From DSM-111022 sp043424535 (GTDB taxonomy: Bacteria > Bacillota > Bacilli > Lactobacillales > Aerococcaceae): a DNA stretch of 11,934 bases. The notes under the pieces are model-generated. The model saw only the letters and a program-made list of their open reading frames with translations, did no database searches and was not told where the DNA came from. Below, piece after piece: positions 7,247-11,934 of the stretch (its first letter is position 1; each line of letters begins with the position of its first letter). Location of the stretch: NCBI GenBank assembly GCA_043424535.1, contig JBHWOV010000068.1:1-11934 (forward strand). The letters run 5' to 3'. A program made the translations under genes and the position numbers.

Positions 7247-8101
7247 ATGCGATCTTTGCAACGTGAGATAATCGAAACTTTGAAAGTTCAGCCAACGATT
7301 GATCCCTATACTGAAATCAGACGTAGTATTGATTTTATGAAGGATTACCTTAAAGAACACTCAGGATTAAAAACATATGTTTTAGGGATCAGTGGAGGTC
7401 AAGATTCTACATTAGCTGGAAAATTAGCTCAGCTAGCTATCCAAGAAGTGCGTGAAGAAACGGGAGACTTCGACTATCAATTTATCGCAGTGCGTCTTCC
7501 ATATGGCCAACAAAATGATGAAGTGGATGCATTAAGAGCATTAGAATATATACAACCGGATAAAGAAATGCTAGTTGATATTCAACCGGCTACGGACGCA
7601 TTAGTGCAATCCATTCAAATGAATCAAATGACTGTGAGCGATTATAATAAAGGAAATATCAAAGCACGCCAGCGAATGGTAACCCAATATGCGATTGCTG
7701 GAGGTAATGCAGGCGCGGTAATTGGTACAGACCATGCCGCAGAAGCCGTTACTGGTTTTTATACGAAATTTGGAGATGGCTCAGCAGATATTATGCCTTT
7801 ATGGCGTTTGACAAAACAACAAGGACGACAATTATTGGCATTTTTAGATTGCCCTGAAGAACTTTATTTGAAGATCCCAACGGCCGATCTCGAAGAAGAT
7901 CGTCCAATGTTATCTGATGAAGAAGCATTAGGTGTATCTTATGAAGCGATAGATGCCTACCTCACAGGACAAGAAGTATCAGAAAAAGATGCAGAAACGA
8001 TTGAAAATTGGTATCAAAAATCACAACACAAACGTCATCTGCCAATCAATGTTTATGATACGTTTTGGCGAACTAATTCATCGATGAATGGTGAAAAATA
8101 A
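7247..8101 (+). CDS. nadE: ammonia-dependent NAD synthetase
   Basis: Last step of NAD synthesis: nicotinate adenine dinucleotide + ATP + ammonia gives NAD. The 284 residues are the short form without the N-terminal glutaminase domain, so ammonia is the nitrogen donor. The ATP pyrophosphatase loop GISGGQDS is at 47-54, KGNIKARQRM at 135-144, and GTDHAAEAVTGFYTKFGDG at 160-178, all family hallmarks. AAAGGAGAG before the ATG is a good ribosome binding site. The gene ends AAA TAA and tagO begins with ATG on the next base, in the same reading frame. Confidence 0.96.
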   Translation: MRSLQREIIETLKVQPTIDPYTEIRRSIDFMKDYLKEHSGLKTYVLGISGGQDSTLAGKLAQLAIQEVREETGDFDYQFIAVRLPYGQQNDEVDALRALEYIQPDKEMLVDIQPATDALVQSIQMNQMTVSDYNKGNIKARQRMVTQYAIAGGNAGAVIGTDHAAEAVTGFYTKFGDGSADIMPLWRLTKQQGRQLLAFLDCPEELYLKIPTADLEEDRPMLSDEEALGVSYEAIDAYLTGQEVSEKDAETIENWYQKSQHKRHLPINVYDTFWRTNSSMNGEK

Positions 8102-9199
8102 ATGTTTCGGCTAATCCTTAAGACTGCATTATTAACTTGTGTTTTAACAGGTATCTGGATAAAATTTTCGAAACAAGTGAAATGGTATGATTTGGATGCA
8201 CATCAAATCAAATTGAAAAGTCGGATTCCCACTTCAGGTGGCATTGCCATTTTTGTAGGTTTTTGGTTAATGTCACTGTTTCAATTAGGAAATCTAATAT
8301 TGTCGAAACAATATTTTGGTGTTTTTTTGGCGAGTTTGATCGTTTTAATCACTGGAATTGTAGATGATCGCTACGAACTATCGCCTTTTAAAAAATTATT
8401 TGGAATCCTTATCGCAAGCAATGTCGTATATTTTGTTAGTGATGTGACCTTTGCAACGACGCTCCTACCTTATGCAAGTCCCATTGTCTATCATATATTG
8501 GAATATCTTTTCACGATAGGTTGGTTAACGCTTGTTTGTAATGCGATTAATTTAATTGATGGGTTAGATGGATTAGCCACGAGTACAATGATAATTAGCT
8601 TAATCGCACTTATTTTTATTACCCTGAATTTCAGTCTATCGATTCCTTTAGTGTTGACGACGATGCTCTTAATATTATTAGGATCATTATTTGGTTTTCT
8701 TCCTTGGAATTGGACGCCTGCAAAAGTTTATTTGGGCGATACAGGCTCCTTATGGATTGGATTTATGTATGGTGTTCTAACAGTAAACCAATTGAAAAAT
8801 GCTTCTTTTTATTCCTTGATTCTTCCGATGATATTATATGCTGTACCATTAATTGATACAGTTTTTGCAGTAATCCGTCGTTTTCTGAATAAACAACGCA
8901 TCACGGAGGGAGATAATCAACATATCCATCATCGATTACTATCTCTCGGTTTAAAAGAATGGCAAGTCGTTTTAATAATGAATGGGATTACTATTTCTTT
9001 TTCAGCCTTAGCAATTTTGACACAATTATTTCGAGAATGGCGACAAGTTATTTTACTAATGATTATACTATTGGTTATTGGTTTAATTGGTTGGATGTTA
9101 TGGATTAATTATCATCAAACACAACAAATGTGTAAAAAAGATAAAGAAAACATTAATATTCACGAAAAGCGCAAGACAAAAGATAAAAATATCAAATGA
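8102..9199 (+). CDS. tagO: undecaprenyl-phosphate N-acetylglucosaminyl-1-phosphate transferase (TagO/WecA type)
   Basis: Membrane enzyme moving GlcNAc-1-phosphate from UDP-GlcNAc to undecaprenyl phosphate, which starts wall teichoic acid or another surface glycopolymer. The 365-residue protein is almost all hydrophobic segments. It has the family motifs Asp88-Asp89 (GIVDDR), NAINLIDGLDGL (147-158), LGDTGS (211-216) and HIHHR (274-278), which favour the WecA/TagO branch over MraY. A lysine-rich cytoplasmic tail spans about 344-365. The ribosome binding site GGTGA (8090-8094) lies inside the nadE end, seven bases before the ATG, and the ATG directly follows the nadE TAA. Placement behind NAD genes rather than other cell-wall genes is unexpected. 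No terminator is seen after it. Confidence 0.92.
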   Translation: MFRLILKTALLTCVLTGIWIKFSKQVKWYDLDAHQIKLKSRIPTSGGIAIFVGFWLMSLFQLGNLILSKQYFGVFLASLIVLITGIVDDRYELSPFKKLFGILIASNVVYFVSDVTFATTLLPYASPIVYHILEYLFTIGWLTLVCNAINLIDGLDGLATSTMIISLIALIFITLNFSLSIPLVLTTMLLILLGSLFGFLPWNWTPAKVYLGDTGSLWIGFMYGVLTVNQLKNASFYSLILPMILYAVPLIDTVFAVIRRFLNKQRITEGDNQHIHHRLLSLGLKEWQVVLIMNGITISFSALAILTQLFREWRQVILLMIILLVIGLIGWMLWINYHQTQQMCKKDKENINIHEKRKTKDKNIK

Positions 9200-9250
9200 G
9201 TTTATACACATTTATTTTTAATCTTAAATTAAATTTTCGCTAATAAACTG

Positions 9251-9279
9251 TTGACTTTTTATCATTCTTTGTTTATAGT
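9251..9279 (+). promoter_or_regulatory. promoter of the second T-box operon
   Basis: TTGACT (9251-9256), a 17-base spacer and TATAGT (9274-9279). The start is predicted near 9286, about 90 bases after tagO ends. Unlike the metNIQ promoter, it has no palindrome across the -35. Confidence 0.75.
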
Positions 9280-9285
9280 GTTATT

Positions 9286-9576
9286 TAAGATAAAAAACAA
9301 ACGCTATTAAGTGTAGAGTAATGGATGGCAAGTTTATAGAGAGCCTATGTGTGGTGGAAATAGGTAATGACGCGTCGATGAAAATGAGCACTGAGCGGCA
9401 ATTTCGAGAGATTTTCTTTAGAAATTGACGGAAGCATCCGTTATCGAATGCCTTGGTATCTTGGTAATTTTAACTCATAACCGATGTACCAAATGAGCTT
9501 ATATTGGGAACAATATAGGGAACAAAGGTGGTAACACGAAGTAACTCTCGTCCTTTTTAAGGGCGGGAGTTTTTTT
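9286..9576 (+). ncRNA. methionine T-box leader of metQ2-amidohydrolase
   Basis: A second tRNA-sensing leader with the same order of elements as the first: AGTA (9317-9320), AGAGAG (9338-9343), apical hairpin CCTAT/ATAGG (9344-9348/9360-9364), specifier ATG at 9384-9386 in GAAAATGA, and CCGTTA (9438-9443). The T-box sequence AAAGGTGGTAACACG (9524-9538) has TGGT (9529-9532) to pair with the tRNA 3' end. It differs from the canonical form by A for C at 9534, inside the antiterminator bulge. Sequence away from these motifs has diverged from the first leader, so this is not a recent duplicate. Methionine specificity is read directly from the specifier and fits the metQ gene downstream. Confidence 0.94.
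9543..9576 (+). terminator. T-box attenuator terminator of metQ2
   Basis: Arms 9543-9553 and 9561-9571 form an 11-bp stem with a seven-base loop, then seven T (9570-9576). Because no other terminator is seen after tagO, it may also stop transcripts from the pncB operon. Confidence 0.9.
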
Positions 9577-9624
9577 ATCTTAATTTTTGTTGTTGGTAGT
9601 TTAAAAGAAAAAGGAGAATATATC

Positions 9625-10479
9625 ATGAAAAAATGGCTTAAAACATCACTTATTGCATTCAGCGCATTGACATTAGTTACACAATCGACATCGGTCGCTC
9701 TGGCTCAAGACAAAGAATTCGAAGGTGAAGAAGTTACCGTTGGTGTTGTCGGAGAATCAAGTGAACGTGTTTGGGATTATCTCTCAGAAAAAGCTTTGGA
9801 AGAAGAGGGTATCACGATTCATGTTGAATTATTAACCGATTATGTTGTGCCGAATGTGGCTTTAGCTGATGGTTCCTTAGATATCAATGCGTTCCAACAT
9901 GTGGCTTTCTTAGAAAACTGGAATGAAGAAAATGGCGAAGATTTAACACCGATTGGCTATACATTTGTTACTAAATTAGGTCTCTATTCTGATAAATATG
10001 ATAATATTGAAGATCTTCCTGATAATGCGAAGATAGGTATTGCTGCAGATCCAACGAATGGTGGACGGGCACTATTGGCTCTAGAAATTGTTGGTTTATT
10101 AGAAATTGATGATGAAGCAGGAATATTACCAACTGTTGCAGATATTACGGACAATCCAAAGAACTTTACCTTTGAAGAGTTAGAAGCAGCGCAATTACCT
10201 TCGGCTTTGCCAGATCTCGATGCAGCTTTTATCAATAGTGGGATTGCTTCGAATGCTGGTTTATCCACCCAAGATGCTATCTATGCTGATACTGATCATT
10301 TCGAAAAATTAAGTGATGCTTACCGTAATGTGATCGCAACACGTCCGGAAGATAAAGATAATCCGTTATATCATAAGATCGTTGAACTTTATCAACAAGA
10401 TGATGTCGCAAAAGTCGTCTATGAAGCAGATGATGGTGGTTCACTACCAGCATGGGATGGAGCACCTGAATTCGACTAG
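9625..10479 (+). CDS. metQ: orphan methionine-binding protein paralogue MetQ2, non-lipidated
   Basis: Second NlpA/MetQ family binding protein (284 residues) without its own ATPase or permease, so it probably delivers ligand to MetNI. Core motifs are NAFQH (88-92), DPTNGGR (142-148) and INSG (203-206). The signal peptide ends ALA|QDK after residue 27, a signal peptidase I site; there is no cysteine anywhere, hence no lipid anchor. It lacks the Ser/Glu tail of MetQ1 and ends soon after LPAW. Near the pocket it has VTKLGLYS (115-122) where MetQ1 has VAPLRVYS, and INSGIAS where MetQ1 has INNNFAL, so ligand preference may differ. First gene after a methionine T-box, with AAAGGAG before the ATG; the amidohydrolase follows after 21 bases. 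Confidence 0.93.
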   Translation: MKKWLKTSLIAFSALTLVTQSTSVALAQDKEFEGEEVTVGVVGESSERVWDYLSEKALEEEGITIHVELLTDYVVPNVALADGSLDINAFQHVAFLENWNEENGEDLTPIGYTFVTKLGLYSDKYDNIEDLPDNAKIGIAADPTNGGRALLALEIVGLLEIDDEAGILPTVADITDNPKNFTFEELEAAQLPSALPDLDAAFINSGIASNAGLSTQDAIYADTDHFEKLSDAYRNVIATRPEDKDNPLYHKIVELYQQDDVAKVVYEADDGGSLPAWDGAPEFD

Positions 10480-10500
10480 TAAGAGAAAGGAAGAGAATAG

Positions 10501-11676
10501 ATGAATATCACTGCTGAGGTTAGCGAATTGAAAGAAAAGCTCATCGCTTATAGACGGCATTTTCATCAACATCCTGAACCAAGTTTAAAAGAATATAAAA
10601 CAGCAGAAACCATTCAAAATATTTTGACAGAATTAGAAGTTCCTTTTACAAAAGTTGGGGAAACAGGAACCTTTGCTAGTATAGAAGGTACAAAGCAATC
10701 GTCAAATAGTACACAGCAAATTATATTACGTGCGGATATTGATGCGTTAGATATTTTAGAGAAGACGACACATGATTATGTTTCTAAAAATCCTGGTGTC
10801 ATGCATGCATGTGGTCATGATGCCCATACAGCAGCATTATTGGGAGCTGTGCACTATTTTAAAGAGCATACCGATGAATTTTCAGGGACGATTCATTTTG
10901 CATTTCAACAAGCTGAAGAGATTGGCGCTGGAGCGAAACAATTCGTGGCAGCTGGATTAACAAAAGATGTGGATCAAGTTTTTGGTTTGCATGTTGAGCC
11001 AAATCTTGAATTAGGTCAAATACAAGCAGTACCCGGTCCCAACAATGCATCCTGTGATATTTTTACGATTGATATTACTGGAAAAAACTCCCATGTGGCT
11101 CGCCCTCATTTAGGCGTCGATGCTCTCGTAATCGGTGCGAACATTGTCACAAAGTTACAACAAATACCTTCAAGATTAACAGATCCAATGGAAGGCGTTA
11201 TTGTTGGTATTGGTAAGTTTGAAGCAGGAACACGGTATAATATCGTTGCTAATGAGGCTCATTTAGAGGGGACTTTGCGGACATTAAGTCGCGAGAGTCG
11301 TGCGCGTTTTATCAAATTAATCCAACAAATTGCTGAAGACGAAGCCAAGTTTTTAGGTGGCGAGTGTACATTTTCTAATTATGACGCAGCGAATGTGACG
11401 ATTAATGAAGAAGAGGCAACAAAACGTGCCCAACGCGTCGCTCAACGCTTAGTAGGGGAAGAAAATGTGATCACCCATTTGGAACCATCTATGGGCGCAG
11501 ATGATTTTGCGGATTTTCTAGCAGAAGTACCGGGATGTTATTTAAGAGTGGGAGTTCGTTCATCATCAGAAACGAGCTATGGTCTGCATCATGAGCAATT
11601 TGATTTAGACGAAGAAGCGCTATTATTGATGACACAATTACACGTCAATTATGCGTTAGATTTTTTAAATGAATAA
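10501..11676 (+). CDS. M20D family amidohydrolase (N-acyl amino acid hydrolase-like)
   Basis: Di-metal cytoplasmic amidohydrolase of the M20D group (hippurate hydrolase, N-acetyl-diaminopimelate deacetylase, aminoacylase relatives); 391 residues is typical. Motifs are HFHQHPE (20-26), RADIDAL (77-83), MHACGHDAH (101-109; ligands Cys104 and His106), QAEE (137-140; Glu139 catalytic, Glu140 metal), GLHVEP (162-167; His164) and LHHEQFD near the C terminus (His363). No signal peptide. AGAAAGGAAG precedes the ATG, 21 bases after metQ2. Being the second gene of a methionine T-box operon suggests it releases methionine from an N-acyl or blocked precursor. From memory, streptococcal atm/metQ importer operons also carry an M20 gene, which supports the link. 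Actual substrate is unknown. Confidence 0.9.
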   Translation: MNITAEVSELKEKLIAYRRHFHQHPEPSLKEYKTAETIQNILTELEVPFTKVGETGTFASIEGTKQSSNSTQQIILRADIDALDILEKTTHDYVSKNPGVMHACGHDAHTAALLGAVHYFKEHTDEFSGTIHFAFQQAEEIGAGAKQFVAAGLTKDVDQVFGLHVEPNLELGQIQAVPGPNNASCDIFTIDITGKNSHVARPHLGVDALVIGANIVTKLQQIPSRLTDPMEGVIVGIGKFEAGTRYNIVANEAHLEGTLRTLSRESRARFIKLIQQIAEDEAKFLGGECTFSNYDAANVTINEEEATKRAQRVAQRLVGEENVITHLEPSMGADDFADFLAEVPGCYLRVGVRSSSETSYGLHHEQFDLDEEALLLMTQLHVNYALDFLNE

Positions 11677-11691
11677 TCGATAAAATATTGG

Positions 11692-11722
11692 ATAGGATAT
11701 ATCTTAGATATATCCTATTTTT
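11692..11722 (+). terminator. terminator of metQ2-amidohydrolase
   Basis: A perfect 12-bp stem (11692-11703 with 11707-11718), a three-base loop and five T (11718-11722). It ends the second T-box operon. Confidence 0.92.
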
Positions 11723-11822
11723 GTGTATAAGGGCCGTAATGACATTATAAAAATGTGTATTGAGATGAGTCAAAGACTATTTTAGAGTGTTATGATATTG
11801 TAGTAGAAAGGAATTGTACATT

Positions 11823-11839
11823 ATACGAATATTTCGTAT
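11823..11839. promoter_or_regulatory. 17-bp palindrome, candidate operator
   Basis: ATACGAA-TAT-TTCGTAT is a perfect 7-bp inverted repeat. It covers the -35 position (11833-11838) of the extended -10 element downstream, which suits a repressor site. It has three central bases where the Bacillus-type LexA box (CGAAC-N4-GTTCG) would need a different core, so I do not assign it to LexA. Confidence 0.45.
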
Positions 11840-11852
11840 TCAAGCTAAAATT

Positions 11853-11861
11853 TGATATACT
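11853..11861 (+). promoter_or_regulatory. extended -10 promoter of the right-edge gene
   Basis: TGATATACT (11853-11861) is an extended -10 with weak -35. The start would be near 11868, about 34 bases before the TTG start codon. Another extended -10, TGTTATGAT (11788-11796), lies upstream and could also serve. Confidence 0.45.
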
Positions 11862-11901
11862 GACATCAGATGACAATTCTTAGAACATAGGAGGTTTTGG
11901 A

Positions 11902-11934
11902 TTGGTTTATATTATTTATTTTATTATTATTTTA
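11902..11934 (+). CDS. 5' end of a rightward gene with hydrophobic N terminus (partial, unidentified)
   Basis: A strong AGGAGG (11889-11894) is followed seven bases later by TTG (11902-11904). This opens a frame reading MVYIIYFIIIL to the window edge. The alternative TTG at 11897 is only two bases from the ribosome binding site and is less likely. The 11 residues are hydrophobic, suggesting a membrane segment or signal peptide; the product cannot be named. Confidence 0.5.
   Translation, partial: MVYIIYFIIIL

Noticed and set aside
8076..8089. A perfect 14-bp palindrome ATTCATCGATGAAT near the end of nadE
   Set aside because: It is fully explained as coding sequence, has no loop for an RNA hairpin and no link to a promoter; likely chance.
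9221..9291. Inverted repeat ATCTTAAAT / ATTTAAGAT flanking the second T-box promoter
   Set aside because: Arms are 53 bases apart and nearly all A/T; such matches are expected by chance in this background.
9200..9620. Recent duplication of a whole metQ locus including its T-box
   Set aside because: The two leaders share only the conserved T-box elements and the two MetQ proteins are about 55-60% identical, so the duplication, if any, is old.
9984..10268. Antisense open frames at matching positions in the two metQ genes (3784-4038 and 9984-10268) with similar translations
   Set aside because: The similarity follows from the homology of the two metQ genes read in the opposite phase; no start signal supports either.
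11806..11855. A possible 13-codon leader peptide starting at TTG 11814 after GAAAGGA
   Set aside because: The spacing is only about two bases, the start codon is weak and the frame overlaps the palindrome and promoter; no amino-acid bias suggests attenuation.

Overview
The window reads as ordinary low-GC chromosome from a Firmicute of the order Lactobacillales. Reasons are the AT-rich sequence, strong AGGAGG-type ribosome binding sites, two T-box leaders, a Firmicutes-type nicotinate phosphoribosyltransferase, a TagO-like teichoic-acid enzyme and a MetNIQ importer. The Aerococcaceae/Carnobacteriaceae side of the order is a guess. No insertion sequence, phage gene, CRISPR array, rRNA or tRNA gene is visible. 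All complete genes are on the + strand.

Layout. (1) 1-201: left intergenic region with the first codons of a probable leftward gene and a leftward terminator-like hairpin. (2) 202-1191: a divergent PRPP synthetase (prs). (3) 1269-4451: a methionine-specific T-box operon with promoter, T-box leader (ATG specifier), metN-metI-metQ and a strong terminator. (4) 4479-5633: a single M42 aminopeptidase gene with its own promoter and terminator. (5) 5700-9199: pncB-nadE-tagO, joining NAD salvage to the first step of wall teichoic acid synthesis; nadE and tagO abut in the same frame with only the stop codon between them. (6) 9251-11722: a second methionine T-box operon encoding an orphan MetQ paralogue and an M20D amidohydrolase, with terminator. 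(7) 11723-11934: intergenic region with a 17-bp palindrome and the start of a rightward gene with a hydrophobic N terminus.

How the genes work together. Two T-boxes read uncharged tRNA-Met and, on methionine shortage, switch on the whole importer (metNIQ) and separately a second binding protein plus an amidohydrolase. The simplest reading is a split methionine-scavenging regulon: MetQ2 offers another ligand to the shared MetNI channel, and the M20D enzyme releases the amino acid from an N-acylated or otherwise blocked form. prs makes PRPP, which PncB consumes, but the two lie in separate transcription units.

Most worth a second look: the T-box-controlled metQ2/amidohydrolase pair; the absence of a lipobox cysteine in both MetQ proteins, unusual for Gram-positive binding proteins; a Ser/Glu-rich repeat tail on MetQ1; a palindrome around the -35 box of the metNIQ promoter; and Prs substitutions in its catalytic and phosphate-binding loops. 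I see no wholly unknown defence or mobile system here.
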